This document shows, one piece after another, positions 9,851-19,181 of a DNA stretch of 64,000 nt (position 1 is the first letter of the stretch; each line of letters begins with the position of its first letter). The notes beneath the pieces are model-generated. The model made no database searches and was not told where the DNA came from. It worked only from the letters and a program-made list of their open reading frames with translations. The stretch is from Microbulbifer elongatus. Its GTDB lineage: Bacteria; Pseudomonadota; Gammaproteobacteria; Pseudomonadales; Cellvibrionaceae. The stretch covers positions 1,523,501 through 1,587,500 of the forward strand of contig NZ_CP088953.1 of the NCBI RefSeq assembly GCF_021165935.1, in the 5' to 3' direction. The position numbers were made by a program, and so were the translations under genes.

Positions 9851-9878
9851 AGTATAATCCGACCGGTGGATGTGCCAA
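9851..9878 (-). promoter_or_regulatory. Sigma-70 promoter of uvrA
   Basis: On the minus strand TTGGCA (9878-9873), a 16-nt spacer and TATACT (9856-9851) each differ from consensus by one base. The expected start near 9844 lies downstream of the ATG at 9891 and upstream of the GTG at 9777, supporting the shorter UvrA. On the plus strand a TATAAT at 9853-9858 overlaps the same site and could serve the divergent manC gene, though without a good -35. Confidence 0.7.
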
Positions 9879-9920
9879 AATCCTTAGCCATCCCGATATG
9901 AATAACCTAGCGCAGAAATC

Positions 9921-11324
9921 ATGATTCCCGTTATTTTGTGTGGTGGCACCGGCTCCCGCCTGTGGCCCCTTTCCCGCGAAGCCTATCCCAAGCAGTTTCT
10001 CTCCCTGGTGGGCAGTGAAACCATGTTGCAGGCCACTGCTCTGCGCCTGGAGGGGCTGGCGGAGGTGCAGGCGCCGATACTGGTGTGCAACGAGTCCCAC
10101 CGGTTTGCTGCGGCCGAGCAGCTACAGGCAGTGGGCCGTGCGGCTCAGTCGATTCTGCTGGAGCCCTGCGCGCGCAATACAGCCCCAGCCATTGCACTGG
10201 CGGCCCTGGCGGCGGTGGAAAACGGCGAAGACCCACTGCTGTTGGTGCTGCCGGCGGATCACGTGGTTGGCGACCGGTCTGCTTTTCAGGCCGCGGTGAC
10301 CTCTGCGACCCCGCTCGCCGAGGCCGGGCGCCTGGTGACCTTTGGCATTGTGCCCACCTGCGCCGAGACTGGGTATGGCTACATCCGCAGCGGCGCTCCT
10401 CTGGATGGTGGTTGGGAAGTGGCGGAGTTTGTGGAAAAACCGGATCTCGCCACCGCTGAGAAGTACGTCGCCAGTGGCGAATTCAACTGGAACAGCGGCA
10501 TGTTCCTGTTCCGTGCTGCCCGCTATCTTGAGGAGCTGGCGCAGCACCAGCCGGAGATGCTGGAGCGCTGTCGCGCCGCTTTTGCCGGTGCCTCCCGGGA
10601 CCTCGACTTCACCCGTGTGGACGCGGACGTTTTTGCGCGCTGCCCCGCGGACTCTGTGGACTATGCGGTGATGGAGAAAACCGAGGCCGCCGCAGTGGTA
10701 CCGATGGATGCCGGCTGGAGCGATGTGGGCTCATGGTCGGCACTTTGGGAGCTGGCGCAAAAGGACGAATACGGAAACCTGTTGCAGGGCGATGTGCTGA
10801 CCGAAGATGCCAGCGGCTGTCTGGTACACGGCGGCGACCGGCTGATCGGTGTGCTCGGCGTCCGGGATCTGGTGGTGGTGGATACCGACGATGCATTGAT
10901 GGTCGCGGACAAGAGCCGGGTACAGGACGTCAAAAAACTGGTTGCGCAGCTTAAACACAGCGAGCGCAGGGAAGCAGAGAATCACCGCAAGGTCTTCCGC
11001 CCCTGGGGGTATTACGACTCGATTGACGCCGGGCCCCGCTTCCAGGTCAAGCGCATTGTGGTCAAGCCTGGCTGTCAGCTGTCCCTGCAGATGCACCACC
11101 ACCGCGCCGAGCATTGGATTGTGGTTCGTGGTACCGCCAGGGTCACGCGCGGTGAGGACCAGCTGCTGCTGACCGAGAATGAGTCCACGTTTATTCCACT
11201 GGGGGTGGTACACCGCCTGGAAAACCCGGGCGCCATTCCCCTGGAGCTGATCGAAGTGCAGTCCGGCAGCTACCTCGGTGAGGACGACATTGTCCGCTTT
11301 GAGGATCAATACGGGCGCGACTGA
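9921..11324 (+). CDS. Mannose-1-phosphate guanylyltransferase / mannose-6-phosphate isomerase (ManC/AlgA type)
   Basis: 467 residues, the length of the bifunctional type II PMI-GMP family. The N-terminal nucleotidyltransferase has [19 protein letters not shown] (8-26) and the FVEKPD sugar-binding lysine region (about 173-178). The C-terminal cupin (about 365-467) carries the metal-binding HHHRAEHW and the isomerase motif around RPWGYY. It makes GDP-mannose from mannose-1-phosphate and may interconvert fructose-6-P and mannose-6-P. GDP-mannose feeds exopolysaccharide or LPS synthesis. galU and cpsG nearby supply related precursors. It is a single gene, divergent from uvrA. The ribosome-binding site is weak. 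Confidence 0.93.
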   Translation: MIPVILCGGTGSRLWPLSREAYPKQFLSLVGSETMLQATALRLEGLAEVQAPILVCNESHRFAAAEQLQAVGRAAQSILLEPCARNTAPAIALAALAAVENGEDPLLLVLPADHVVGDRSAFQAAVTSATPLAEAGRLVTFGIVPTCAETGYGYIRSGAPLDGGWEVAEFVEKPDLATAEKYVASGEFNWNSGMFLFRAARYLEELAQHQPEMLERCRAAFAGASRDLDFTRVDADVFARCPADSVDYAVMEKTEAAAVVPMDAGWSDVGSWSALWELAQKDEYGNLLQGDVLTEDASGCLVHGGDRLIGVLGVRDLVVVDTDDALMVADKSRVQDVKKLVAQLKHSERREAENHRKVFRPWGYYDSIDAGPRFQVKRIVVKPGCQLSLQMHHHRAEHWIVVRGTARVTRGEDQLLLTENESTFIPLGVVHRLENPGAIPLELIEVQSGSYLGEDDIVRFEDQYGRD

Positions 11325-11397
11325 GTAGCCAGCCCCTCCTATAGTTTTGAACTATCTCGCGGTTTGGTCGCGGGGGATCATTCCTCGCGGCCAGCGC

Positions 11398-11406
11398 TGG
11401 TACAAT
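11398..11406 (+). promoter_or_regulatory. Extended -10 promoter of the MFS gene
   Basis: TGGTACAAT is an extended -10 element (TGn plus TACAAT at 11401-11406), 35 nt before the MFS start codon. No convincing -35 is present, which is usual for this promoter class. Confidence 0.5.
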
Positions 11407-11440
11407 GCGCGCCGATATTCCCTGTGTCCGGATTTTTTGA

Positions 11441-12613
11441 ATGAATTCCACCGAACGCCGCGCGCTCGCCGGTCTCGCTTCCCTCTACGTTTTTCGCATG
11501 CTGGGCCTGTTTATGGTACTTCCGGTGTTGTCCCTGTATGGCAGTGACTACAGCGGCAGCACGCCCGCCCTATTGGGGCTGGCACTGGGTGCTTACGGCT
11601 TGAGTCAGGCGATTCTGCAGATTCCGCTGGGCGTGTTGAGCGATCGCTGGGGGCGCAAACCGGTGATCTATATCGGGCTGGCGGTGTTCGCACTGGGTAG
11701 TGTGGTGGCCGCCATCACCGACTCTGTGTACGGCTTGATCGCCGGTCGTATCCTGCAGGGGGCGGGTGCCATTGCCGCGGCTACCATGGCGCTGGCCGCG
11801 GACCTGACCCGCGACGAAAACCGGGGCAAGGCGATGGCGGCCATCGGCGCCTCTATCGGGGTGGCGTTTGTTCTCGCCGTTGTGCTGGGGCCACTGGTGG
11901 CCGGACTGGGTGGGCTGTCCGCAATTTTCTGGCTGACCGCGCTGCTGGCGCTGGTTGGCATGTTGCTGGTGTGGCGCCTGGTGCCGAACCCGGCAGTCTC
12001 AACGCGGCGCGGTCCCCGGGCCGGTGATTTCTCGAAGTTGCTGGCCGGAGGTATGGTCTGGCGTCTGGTGAGTGGGGTCTTCTTTCTGCATCTGCTGCTT
12101 ACGGCGCTGTTTGTGCCACTTCCGTTGGTGCTGCTAGAGCAGTTGCAGCTGCCCAGCACCGGTCACTGGAAACTCTATGCGCCACTGATGCTGGGTGCCT
12201 TTGTCGTCATGCTGCCGCTGATGCGCGTGGCGGAAAAACGCCAGCAGGTGCCGGCGGCCATGCGGCTGGCGTTGCTGGGGCTGATTTTTGGTGCGCTCGC
12301 GTTGATGCCGTCGATCACGGGGGGCTGGATTATTGTCTGCCTGGGGCTGTTCTTCCTTGCGTTCAACCTGTTGGAGGCACTGCTGCCCGCACAGCTTACC
12401 CGGGTTGTCCCCGCGGAGTGTCGCGGTGCCGCCACCGGGCTGTACGCCACCGCACAGTTTCTCGGGGCTTTTGCCGGTGGCAGTGTCTCGGGCCTTCTTT
12501 TTGGCCAGGGTGGTGCGGGGGCCGTGGCCACCTTCCTGCTCGGGGTGCTGCTGGTCTGGTCGGTGAGCTGGTGGCAGCTGCGCGGCACGCGCGTACCGGT
12601 TGTGAGCAGCTGA
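11441..12613 (+). CDS. MFS transporter (YajR-like core)
   Basis: 390 residues with twelve predicted membrane segments and no large soluble domain. Motif A of the major facilitator superfamily, GVLSDRWGRKP, lies after the second segment (about 66-76). A second conserved segment, GRILQGAGAIAAATMALAADL, follows at about 101-121. The sequence resembles the membrane part of E. coli YajR but lacks its C-terminal ferredoxin-like domain. The substrate is unknown. The position between uvrA and ssb is the same as in Pseudomonas. Probably a drug or metabolite exporter; this is inference from the family only. Confidence 0.85.
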   Translation: MNSTERRALAGLASLYVFRMLGLFMVLPVLSLYGSDYSGSTPALLGLALGAYGLSQAILQIPLGVLSDRWGRKPVIYIGLAVFALGSVVAAITDSVYGLIAGRILQGAGAIAAATMALAADLTRDENRGKAMAAIGASIGVAFVLAVVLGPLVAGLGGLSAIFWLTALLALVGMLLVWRLVPNPAVSTRRGPRAGDFSKLLAGGMVWRLVSGVFFLHLLLTALFVPLPLVLLEQLQLPSTGHWKLYAPLMLGAFVVMLPLMRVAEKRQQVPAAMRLALLGLIFGALALMPSITGGWIIVCLGLFFLAFNLLEALLPAQLTRVVPAECRGAATGLYATAQFLGAFAGGSVSGLLFGQGGAGAVATFLLGVLLVWSVSWWQLRGTRVPVVSS

Positions 12614-12694
12614 GCCGGCGGTGCTCCCACTGGATCTTCCATTGAGTCCGATAGGTCGGCCCTTGCGGCGGTGACGGCGCCCCGCCGAGTGTTG

Positions 12695-12717
12695 TATCCT
12701 GCTGGATATAAATACAC
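12695..12717 (+). promoter_or_regulatory. Candidate ssb promoter region with LexA-like box
   Basis: A possible -10 TATCCT (12695-12700) is followed by CTGG-ATATAAAT-ACAC (12702-12717). The latter differs from the LexA consensus CTGT-N8-ACAG at two of eight key bases. It is AT-rich in the centre, as SOS boxes are, and precedes ssb, which is SOS-regulated in some gammaproteobacteria. The match is imperfect. Confidence 0.3.
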
Positions 12718-12881
12718 TGTTGGCTGCGCTCGCTCCATGCCCGGAAGGTGGTTTCGGGAAGAGCTCCAGAGAGCGGGTTCCGCAAGAGAGCCCCAGAGCG
12801 CTGGTATTCCGTCAGAATTTTTCATTTTATCTTGAACATAAGAGCTCTCGTGATTTCGGGGGCGTCAGAGAGGAGAGGCAC

Positions 12882-13460
12882 ATGGCTTCCAGAGGCGTGA
12901 ACAAAGTAATCCTGGTGGGTAACCTGGGTGGTGATCCGGAGACCCGCTACATGCCCAGCGGTGGTGCCGTAACCAATATCACCGTGGCCACTTCCGAGAC
13001 CTGGAAAGACAAGCAGACCGGCCAGCAGCAGGAGCGGACTGAATGGCACCGGGTGGTGTTCTTCAACCGCCTGGCGGAAATCGCCGGTGAATACCTGCGC
13101 AAAGGCAGCAAGGTCTATCTGGAAGGTTCTCTGCGCACCCGCAAGTGGCAGGATAAAAACACCGGGCAGGATCGCTACACTACCGAGATCGTTGCCGCTG
13201 AAATGCAGATGCTCGACAGCCGTGGTGAGGGTGGCTACCAGCAGAATCAGGGGGGCGGCTTCCAACAGCAGAATCAGGGAGGCTACGCCCAGGATCAGGG
13301 TGGCTACCAGGACGACTACTCCCAGGGCCGTTCCGCTCCATCGCCCATGGCACCCTCTCAGCAGGGTGGGCCGCAGGGCGGTCAGCCACAGAACAAACCG
13401 GCCAGCCAGCCGCCGGCGGGTGGTTTTGACAACAGCTTCGACGACGACATCCCCTTCTAA
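12882..13460 (+). CDS. ssb: Single-stranded DNA-binding protein
   Basis: 192 residues from the ATG at 12882, which has a strong AGAGGAGAGG site just upstream. The frame is open to 12720 but the extra residues match nothing. The OB-fold covers about 1-110 ([43 protein letters not shown]). A Gly/Gln-rich repetitive linker follows (about 111-180). The acidic tip DDDIPF recruits partner repair and replication proteins. It coats ssDNA in replication, recombination and repair. It follows the MFS gene by 268 nt and precedes the SDR-like gene by 17 nt. Confidence 0.97.
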   Translation: MASRGVNKVILVGNLGGDPETRYMPSGGAVTNITVATSETWKDKQTGQQQERTEWHRVVFFNRLAEIAGEYLRKGSKVYLEGSLRTRKWQDKNTGQDRYTTEIVAAEMQMLDSRGEGGYQQNQGGGFQQQNQGGYAQDQGGYQDDYSQGRSAPSPMAPSQQGGPQGGQPQNKPASQPPAGGFDNSFDDDIPF

Positions 13461-13477
13461 GCCGGGTCTGAACTGCG

Positions 13478-14329
13478 ATGCATCACACCGGCTATACCCC
13501 GGATACCGCGGTCGTCATCGGGGCTGGCAATGCGCTGGATAGTGCGCTGCAGAAAGGTCTACAGAAAGTGGGCTTTCGAGTGCAGCTACTGGGGGCGGAA
13601 TCGTTTGTCACCAGCGGCCTCGCCGCTGGCTCCAGACCGATTGTGGTCAATGCCGCGAGCTGTGCCGGTGGTCCCCGGATGGCGGGCGCCAAGGCCGTGT
13701 GTGAGGCGCTACTGAATCAGCCTTGCCACGCGCTGTTGCATCTTTCTTCCTACGGGGTTTTCGGCCGGGTGCGCGGTAAAAAAATCGATGAAGAGGCGGA
13801 GCCGGGGCCCCTGTCAGAGCGGGGCAAAGACTGGCTTGCCTGTGAACAGATCCTGTCCGGGGTGGATAACGCCAGTATCCTGCGCCTGGGCTGGCAGGTG
13901 GATCGCAGCGAAGATGCGCTGCTCGGGCGGGTATTGCGCACCCTGCTGGATGGGCGCACGGTGTCTCTCGATGACGTCAGTCTCGGCAATCCGGTGACTG
14001 TATCGGATCTGGTGCGGGTTTCCGTGGCGGTTGTCCAGCAGCTGGCCAGCGGCGCTCCCAAGGCCGGGCTCTATCACTATGGCTCTGCCGATACCTGTAC
14101 CGCCATGGACTTCGGCCGTGAAGTCGTGGATCGGGTGCGTTCCCTTTATGGTGAAGACTTTGCCGCGGAGCTGGAAGCGCTGGACACAGCGGACGAAGAC
14201 CGCTCGTCGGTACTGTCCTGTGAGCGGCTGCGGGACGTTTTCGGTATTCAGCAGCGCAGCTGGCGCCAGGGGCTGACCCGCCAGGTGGAGTTGTGGCTGG
14301 AGCGACTGCAGAAGGATGTGAAGGGGTAG
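13478..14329 (+). CDS. SDR-like (extended, RmlD-type fold) protein, catalytic Tyr not evident
   Basis: 283 residues with an N-terminal Rossmann motif (VVIGAGNAL, 12-20) and the LHLSSYGVFG strand (88-97) typical of extended short-chain dehydrogenases related to dTDP-4-dehydrorhamnose reductase. Where these enzymes have YxxxK, this protein reads SERGK (113-117), with Ser in place of Tyr, though the Lys remains. The later region (DDVSLGNPVTVSDLVRV, GLYHYGSADTCTAMDFGREV) still follows the RmlD pattern. It may be a non-catalytic nucleotide-sugar or NAD(P)-binding protein, or use a different Tyr. It lies 17 nt after ssb and probably shares its transcript. The start at 13478 is reasonable but has a weak ribosome-binding site. 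Confidence 0.7.
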   Translation: MHHTGYTPDTAVVIGAGNALDSALQKGLQKVGFRVQLLGAESFVTSGLAAGSRPIVVNAASCAGGPRMAGAKAVCEALLNQPCHALLHLSSYGVFGRVRGKKIDEEAEPGPLSERGKDWLACEQILSGVDNASILRLGWQVDRSEDALLGRVLRTLLDGRTVSLDDVSLGNPVTVSDLVRVSVAVVQQLASGAPKAGLYHYGSADTCTAMDFGREVVDRVRSLYGEDFAAELEALDTADEDRSSVLSCERLRDVFGIQQRSWRQGLTRQVELWLERLQKDVKG

Positions 14330-14367
14330 GCTCGGGTCTGTTAGGGCGGCTGGTCACACGGACAACG

Positions 14368-14403
14368 AAAAAGGGCGAATCGCTGTGCGATTCGCCCTTT
14401 TTC
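14368..14403. terminator. Bidirectional terminator between the SDR gene and fabB
   Basis: The 15-bp stem AAAAAGGGCGAATCG / CGATTCGCCCTTTTT with a 5-nt loop has A-run and T-run flanks. It can stop both the plus-strand ssb/SDR transcript and the minus-strand fabAB transcript. Confidence 0.93.
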
Positions 14404-14447
14404 GTCTGGTCTGCCCGCAGTGCGGGGCTTTGAACCGCCCGCCGGTG

Positions 14448-15671
14448 TCAGATCTTGTCGAAGATCAGACTGGCGTTGGTGCCGCCAAACCCGAAGGAGT
14501 TGGACAGGGCGCGATTGACCTTGGTCTCCCGCAGCTCAGTCACCAGGTCCAGTCCCTCTGCGGCTTCATCTACGCTCTCCACATTGGCGGAGGCGGCGAT
14601 AAAGTCGTTCTGCATCATCAGCAGGGAGTAGATGGCTTCCTGTACACCAGCGGCGCCCAGAGAGTGACCGGTCAGGGATTTGGTGGAGGCAAATGCCGGT
14701 ACCTTGTCGCCGAACACTTCTTTCATAGCACGCAGTTCGGCTACATCCCCTACCGGAGTGGAGGTGCCGTGGGTGTTGATGTAGTCCACACCGCCTTCCA
14801 GGCCGTTACCGTCCATTCCGGCCAGCGCCTGCTGCATGCAGCGGGCGGCGCCTTCACCGCTCGGAGCCACCATGTCATAGCCGTCGGAGGTGGCTCCGTA
14901 GCCCACCAGCTCGGCGATGATGTTGGCGCCACGCGCCTTGGCGTGTTCGTATTCTTCCAGCACCACACAGCCGCCACCACCGGCGATCACAAAGCCGTCA
15001 CGGTTGGCGTCGTAGGGGCGAGATGCGGTAGTCGGGGCATCGTTGTACTTGGAGGAAAGGGCGCCCATGGCGTCGAACAGATGGGTCAGGCTCCAGGCCA
15101 GCTCTTCACCACCACCGGCAAAGACCACGTCCTGCTTGCCCATCTGGATCAGCTCTGCACCGTTGCCGATACAGTGTGCGGAGGTAGCGCAGGCGGAAGA
15201 GATGGAGTAGTTGACGCCCTTGATCTTGAAGGGGGTGGCCAGGCACGCGGAAACGGTGCTGCCCATCACCTGGGGTACCCGGTAGGCGCCCACACGGCGT
15301 ACACCTTTGGTCTTCAGAATATTGGCAGATTCGATGATGGCGGCGGTGGAGGTGCCGCCGGAGCCCATCACCAGCCCGGTGCGAGGATTGGATACATCGG
15401 ACTCTTCCAGGCCCGCCATTGCGATGGCCTCGGCCATGGAAATGTACGCGTAGGCGGCGGAGTCGCCCATAAACCGCAGGTGTTTGCGGTCGATATGCTC
15501 TTTGAAGTCGATATCGACCACACCGGCGATCTGGCTGCGCAGACCCAGCTCGGCGTACTCATCCATGGTGCGGATGCCGCTGCGGCCGGCTTTCAGGGAG
15601 GCCAGCACTTCGGTCGTATTGTTGCCAATGCAGGAAGTGATGCCCATTCCGGTAATAACTACCCGGCGCAT
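14448..15671 (-). CDS. fabB: 3-oxoacyl-ACP synthase I (FabB)
   Basis: 407 residues. The condensing-enzyme triad is present: C161 in [10 protein letters not shown]301 in [11 protein letters not shown] and H336 in [10 protein letters not shown]. FabB elongates acyl-ACP with malonyl-ACP. Together with FabA it is essential for anaerobic-type unsaturated fatty acid synthesis. It lies 76 nt downstream of fabA on the same strand, the usual fabAB operon, and ends at a shared bidirectional terminator. Length and motifs match the KAS I group rather than FabF, and the pairing with fabA supports this. Confidence 0.95.
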   Translation of the reverse strand: MRRVVITGMGITSCIGNNTTEVLASLKAGRSGIRTMDEYAELGLRSQIAGVVDIDFKEHIDRKHLRFMGDSAAYAYISMAEAIAMAGLEESDVSNPRTGLVMGSGGTSTAAIIESANILKTKGVRRVGAYRVPQVMGSTVSACLATPFKIKGVNYSISSACATSAHCIGNGAELIQMGKQDVVFAGGGEELAWSLTHLFDAMGALSSKYNDAPTTASRPYDANRDGFVIAGGGGCVVLEEYEHAKARGANIIAELVGYGATSDGYDMVAPSGEGAARCMQQALAGMDGNGLEGGVDYINTHGTSTPVGDVAELRAMKEVFGDKVPAFASTKSLTGHSLGAAGVQEAIYSLLMMQNDFIAASANVESVDEAAEGLDLVTELRETKVNRALSNSFGFGGTNASLIFDKI

Positions 15672-15747
15672 AGTGATCTCCAGTAAAACTTGTTGTGTGA
15701 ATTGTTATTGTTTTATGTGACAGGCGCTTGCTTGAACACAGACCCGA

Positions 15748-16272
15748 TCAGAAGTTGTCGGTGCGGGTAAACAGACCGACACGCAGGTCTTTGGCCGTGT
15801 AGATCTCTCGGCCGTCGACGGAAACGGAGCCGTTGCCGATGCCCATCACCAGCTTGCGCTCAACCAGGCGGCTCATCTGGATATGGTACGTCACTTTCTT
15901 GTTGGTCGGCAGGATCTGGCCGGTGAACTTCACCTCGCCACAGCCCAATGCGCGACCGCGGCCCGGATTGCCCTTCCAGGCCAGGAAGTAGCCGAGCAGC
16001 TGCCACATGGCGTCGAGACCCAGGCAGCCCGGCATTACCGGGTCACCGGGGAAGTGGCAGTCAAAGAACCACAGGTCCGGCGTGATATCCAGTTCGGCGA
16101 TCAGCTCCCCTTTGCCGAATTCACCGCCGTCTTTGGCAATGTGCGTAATGCGATCCAGCATCAGCATGTTGGGAGCAGGCAGCTGGGCATTGCCCGGGCC
16201 GAACATATTACCCTGGCTGCATTCCAGGAGTTCTTCACGGGTGTAGCTGCTTTTTTGAACGAAATTACTCAT
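15748..16272 (-). CDS. fabA: 3-hydroxydecanoyl-ACP dehydratase/isomerase (FabA)
   Basis: 174 residues, three more than E. coli FabA. The catalytic pair is visible as H73 in [13 protein letters not shown] and D87 in LGLDAMWQL, matching His70/Asp84 of E. coli. It dehydrates (3R)-hydroxydecanoyl-ACP and isomerises the trans-2 double bond to cis-3, the branch point to unsaturated fatty acids. It is the first gene of the fabAB operon. A near-consensus promoter lies 39-66 nt upstream and a GGGGAC site precedes the ATG. Confidence 0.97.
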   Translation of the reverse strand: MSNFVQKSSYTREELLECSQGNMFGPGNAQLPAPNMLMLDRITHIAKDGGEFGKGELIAELDITPDLWFFDCHFPGDPVMPGCLGLDAMWQLLGYFLAWKGNPGRGRALGCGEVKFTGQILPTNKKVTYHIQMSRLVERKLVMGIGNGSVSVDGREIYTAKDLRVGLFTRTDNF

Positions 16273-16310
16273 TGGGTCCCCGATTCTGGGTATTTCTTAC
16301 ACGAGCCGGC

Positions 16311-16338
16311 ATTCTAAGGGCTAAGGCGTCCTTGTCCA
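16311..16338 (-). promoter_or_regulatory. Sigma-70 promoter of fabAB
   Basis: Minus-strand TGGACA (16338-16333), 16 nt, TAGAAT (16316-16311); each hexamer is one base off consensus. Transcription would start near 16304, giving a leader of about 30 nt. No clear FabR/DesT palindrome was recognised. Confidence 0.65.
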
Positions 16339-16570
16339 GTCGGTCATAACCCTTTTTGTGACCGGAACTGTCCCAATTAGCCCTTGACCAACCATCTGTG
16401 GCTTGAAACTCCGGACATCTTGCCAGATTGCCCGGCCGCAGCGCCGCTGGCGCACTGGCGGAATATTGCACCTGAATGTTGCAACAGAATTGTGATAACT
16501 TTCGGCGTTTCGGGAAATGGCCAGATGCTGCCACAGGTTCCCAGGCACGAATATTAATGAGGGGAGTGTC

Positions 16571-17407
16571 ATGCTCAAAAAATGTCTTTTCCCGGTCGCC
16601 GGGTACGGGACGCGTTTTCTGCCCGCCACCAAGGCCATGCCCAAAGAAATGCTGCCGCTGGTCAACAAGCCTCTGGTGCAATACGGGGTCGAAGAAGCCA
16701 TCGAGGCGGGACTGACCGAGATCGGCTTTGTTACCGGTCGCGGCAAGCGCGCCATCGAAGACCATTTCGATACCAACTTTGAGCTGGAACACCAGATTGC
16801 CGGAACCGGTAAAGAGCGCTACCTGGATTGTGTGCGCCAGGTGATCGACAGCGCCAGCTTCTCCTACACCCGTCAGGGCGAAATGCGCGGCCTCGGCGAC
16901 GCCATTCTGCAGGGGCAGCGGCTGATTGGCGATGAGCCGTTTGGTGTGGTGTTGGCCGATGACCTGTGCCTGAATGATGATCTGGGGGTGCTCGGACAGA
17001 TGGTGCAACTCTACAAGCAGTTCCGCTGCAGCATCGTAGCGGTCGAGGAAGTGCCCAAGGAGCATATCCACAAGTTCGGTGTGATTGCCGGCAACGAAAT
17101 CAAGCCCGGCCTCTACCAGGTCACCGACATGGTGGAAAAACCCAAGGCCGAAGACGCGCCGAGCAATATGGCGATTATCGGCCGCTATGTGCTGACCCCG
17201 GATATCTTCGATCTGATTCGTGAAACGCCGCCGGGCAAAAACGGCGAGGTGCAGATCACCGATGCGCTGCTGACGCAGGCCAAACGTGGTTGCGTTCTTG
17301 CATACCGTTTTAAAGGCCGCCGTTTTGACTGCGGCTCGGTGGATGGCTTTATCGAAGCCACCAACCATGTGTATCAAAATATCTATCTGCCAGGGGAGAA
17401 TGGCTGA
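16571..17407 (+). CDS. galU: UTP--glucose-1-phosphate uridylyltransferase
   Basis: 278 residues from the ATG at 16571, which follows GAGGGGAG. The frame is open to 16517 but the extra codons do not match the family. The N-terminal nucleotide-binding motif GYGTRFLPATKAMPKEMLP (11-29), the substrate segment VEKPKAEDAPSNMA and the C-terminal GRRFDCGSVDGFI are typical of GalU. It makes UDP-glucose for polysaccharides, LPS core and trehalose. The stop TGA is followed at once by the cpsG ATG, so the two genes are co-translated. Confidence 0.96.
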   Translation: MLKKCLFPVAGYGTRFLPATKAMPKEMLPLVNKPLVQYGVEEAIEAGLTEIGFVTGRGKRAIEDHFDTNFELEHQIAGTGKERYLDCVRQVIDSASFSYTRQGEMRGLGDAILQGQRLIGDEPFGVVLADDLCLNDDLGVLGQMVQLYKQFRCSIVAVEEVPKEHIHKFGVIAGNEIKPGLYQVTDMVEKPKAEDAPSNMAIIGRYVLTPDIFDLIRETPPGKNGEVQITDALLTQAKRGCVLAYRFKGRRFDCGSVDGFIEATNHVYQNIYLPGENG

Positions 17408-18757
17408 ATGTCCGAGTTAACCTGTTTTAAAGCCTATGACCTGCGCGGCCGCGTGCCGGATGAGCTGAACACGGATGTCGCTTATCGAGTAGGTCGCGCC
17501 TTTGCGCAATTTCTCGACGCCCGCCGCGTCGTGGTTGGTCACGATATCCGCCTCACCAGCAGCGAGTTGACCGACGCCCTGGCCAATGGCCTGCGCGATG
17601 CGGGGGCCGATGTTTACCACATTGGTGAGTGCGGCACTGAAGAGATTTATTTTTCCACCTTCCATGGCGACTTTGACGGCGGTATCTGTGTGACCGCCAG
17701 CCACAATCCCATGGATTACAACGGCATGAAATTCGTGCGCGCGGGCTCCCGCCCGATCAGTGGCGACACTGGCCTGCTGGATATCAAAAAGCTCGCGGAA
17801 GAAAACAATTTCGGCGAAGTGGAAAAGCGCGGCGAACTGCACACGTTCGCGCACCGCGACGACTTCGTGAAACACCTGCTGGGTTATGTGGATGTTGCCG
17901 AGCTGAAACCGCTGAAGCTGGTGGTTAACGCCGGTAATGGTGGTGCCGGTAGCGTGGTGGATGCGCTGGCGCCCCACCTGCCATTCGAGTTTGTGCGCGT
18001 GCACCACGAGCCCGATGGTACCTTCCCCAACGGTATCCCTAACCCGATTCTGCCGGAGAACCGCGAGTCTACTGCTGCAGCGGTACGTGAGAGCGGTGCG
18101 GATTTCGGCATTGCCTGGGATGGTGACTTTGATCGCTGCTTCTTCTTTGATGAAGGTGGCAACTTTATTGAGGGTTACTACGTTGTCGGCCTGCTGGCGG
18201 AGGCATTCCTGCTCAAAAATCCGGGTGCCAATGTCGTCCACGATCCACGCCTGACCTGGAATACCGAAGACATCGTAAAAGCGGCGGGCGGTGAGCCGGT
18301 GCAGAGCAAAACCGGCCACGCGTTTATTAAAGAGCGGATGCGCAAGGAAGATGCCATTTACGGTGGCGAGATGAGCGCGCACCACTATTTCCGCGACTTT
18401 GCCTACTGCGACAGTGGCATGATCCCGTGGTTGCTGGTGGCCGAACTGGTAAGCCGCAGTGGCAAGTCTCTGTCCCAGCTGGTGGGTGAGCGGATGGGGG
18501 CTTTCCCCTGCAGTGGCGAGATCAACTCCAAAGTGGAAGATCCCAAAGCACTGTTAAAGGCGGCGGAAGAAAAATATGCAGGCGACGCTAACAGCGTCGA
18601 ACACGTGGATGGCCTGAGCGTGGCTTTTGATGATTGGCGGTTCAACCTGCGTATGTCCAACACTGAGCCGGTTGTGCGTCTGAATGTTGAATCCCGTGGG
18701 GATGAGGCGTTGATGAAGGCCAAGACTGAGGAGTTGCTCGGCCTGATTCGCGGGTAG
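17408..18757 (+). CDS. cpsG: Phosphomannomutase (CpsG family)
   Basis: 449 residues of the alpha-D-phosphohexomutase family. The phosphoserine is S98 in [15 protein letters not shown]. The metal loop is DGDFDRC, the sugar-binding loop [11 protein letters not shown], and the phosphate-binding site near the C-terminus is [14 protein letters not shown]. It converts mannose-6-P to mannose-1-P, the substrate of the ManC-type enzyme at 9921. It resembles the enterobacterial CpsG form (about 456 residues) more than AlgC. Phosphoglucomutase activity is possible. It follows galU with no gap. Confidence 0.92.
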   Translation: MSELTCFKAYDLRGRVPDELNTDVAYRVGRAFAQFLDARRVVVGHDIRLTSSELTDALANGLRDAGADVYHIGECGTEEIYFSTFHGDFDGGICVTASHNPMDYNGMKFVRAGSRPISGDTGLLDIKKLAEENNFGEVEKRGELHTFAHRDDFVKHLLGYVDVAELKPLKLVVNAGNGGAGSVVDALAPHLPFEFVRVHHEPDGTFPNGIPNPILPENRESTAAAVRESGADFGIAWDGDFDRCFFFDEGGNFIEGYYVVGLLAEAFLLKNPGANVVHDPRLTWNTEDIVKAAGGEPVQSKTGHAFIKERMRKEDAIYGGEMSAHHYFRDFAYCDSGMIPWLLVAELVSRSGKSLSQLVGERMGAFPCSGEINSKVEDPKALLKAAEEKYAGDANSVEHVDGLSVAFDDWRFNLRMSNTEPVVRLNVESRGDEALMKAKTEELLGLIRG

Positions 18758-18840
18758 TTATTTGCTTCGTAGAGATGTGTTTTCGGCGCTCGTCGTTGGG
18801 TTCTATCGAGCTCCGTAGTTGAGGCTGGTGGCGGCCCTGC

Positions 18841-18938
18841 TACCGGGTACGACTTTGCGAGACACGCCGTGAACCCATCCCTGGGGGCTCTTCCGCGAGG
18901 TCCCTCTCGCGGAAGGTCTCGCAAAGTCGTACCCGGTA
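18841..18938 (+). repeat. Nested-hairpin intergenic element, copy 1
   Basis: 98 nt, 84 nt after cpsG. The outer arms (18841-18863 and 18916-18938) are a perfect 23-bp inverted repeat. Inside are two smaller hairpins: CCC-ATCCCT-GGG (18874-18885) and a 9-bp stem 18891-18899/18906-18914 with loop GTCCCT. Together they would fold as a three-way junction. The central 70 nt has the same length and framework as the copy at 23570-23675. The second hairpin and the distal outer arms differ in sequence but keep perfect pairing. No coding potential. Confidence 0.85.
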
Positions 18939-19014
18939 TCAGAGCCTTAGCGTGAAATCTTTTACTTCGTTTCGTATAGAGCAAAGGAATCGAAGCGCAA
19001 CAGTTAAGTGCGAA

Positions 19015-19116
19015 GGCGGGGTGCCGGGGGAAAGGTTTCGAAAGCGTCGGCGACAGGGATGTATTCACAGGGGGGCGCCTAGCTCGGTTTCGAAACCTTT
19101 CCCCCGGTGCCCCGCC
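19015..19116 (-). repeat. Related long palindromic element, copy 3 (minus orientation)
   Basis: Arms 19015-19043 and 19088-19116 (29 nt) pair throughout; the only two non-Watson-Crick positions would be G-U wobbles in RNA. The interior, read on the minus strand, contains GTGAATACATCCCTGT, closely similar to GTGAACCCATCCCTGG of copy 1. ACATCCCTGT again forms a hairpin with the ATCCCT-type loop. Read this way it lies downstream of ispB in sense orientation. Confidence 0.7.
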
Positions 19117-19149
19117 GCCACCGCAAGAAATTAAAGCCTCTATAACCAA

Positions 19150-19180
19150 GAAAGCCCCGGAATAACTCCAGGGCTTTTTG
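19150..19180. terminator. Terminator of ispB
   Basis: AAAGCCCCGGA / TCCAGGGCTTT pairs with one mismatch around a short AT-rich loop, immediately after the ispB stop. The plus-strand side ends in TTTTT, so it may work in both directions. Confidence 0.75.
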
Positions 19181-19181
19181 G

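Larger units (their letters stand above)
18758..19181. other. Convergent intergenic region cpsG / ispB
   Basis: 424 nt without a gene. It holds repeat copy 1, about 75 nt of unremarkable AT-richer sequence (18939-19014), repeat copy 3 and the ispB terminator. A short open frame at 18952-19134 crosses the repeat and looks accidental. Confidence 0.7.

Noticed and set aside
14385..15686. 433-codon plus-strand frame opposite fabB
   Set aside because: Glycine/histidine-rich shadow of fabB, whose Cys-His-His triad is intact; begins inside the terminator stem.
18841..19116. CRISPR array or integron attC sites
   Set aside because: The palindromes are not regularly spaced identical repeats with unique spacers, and no attC core (GTTRRRY) or integrase is present.
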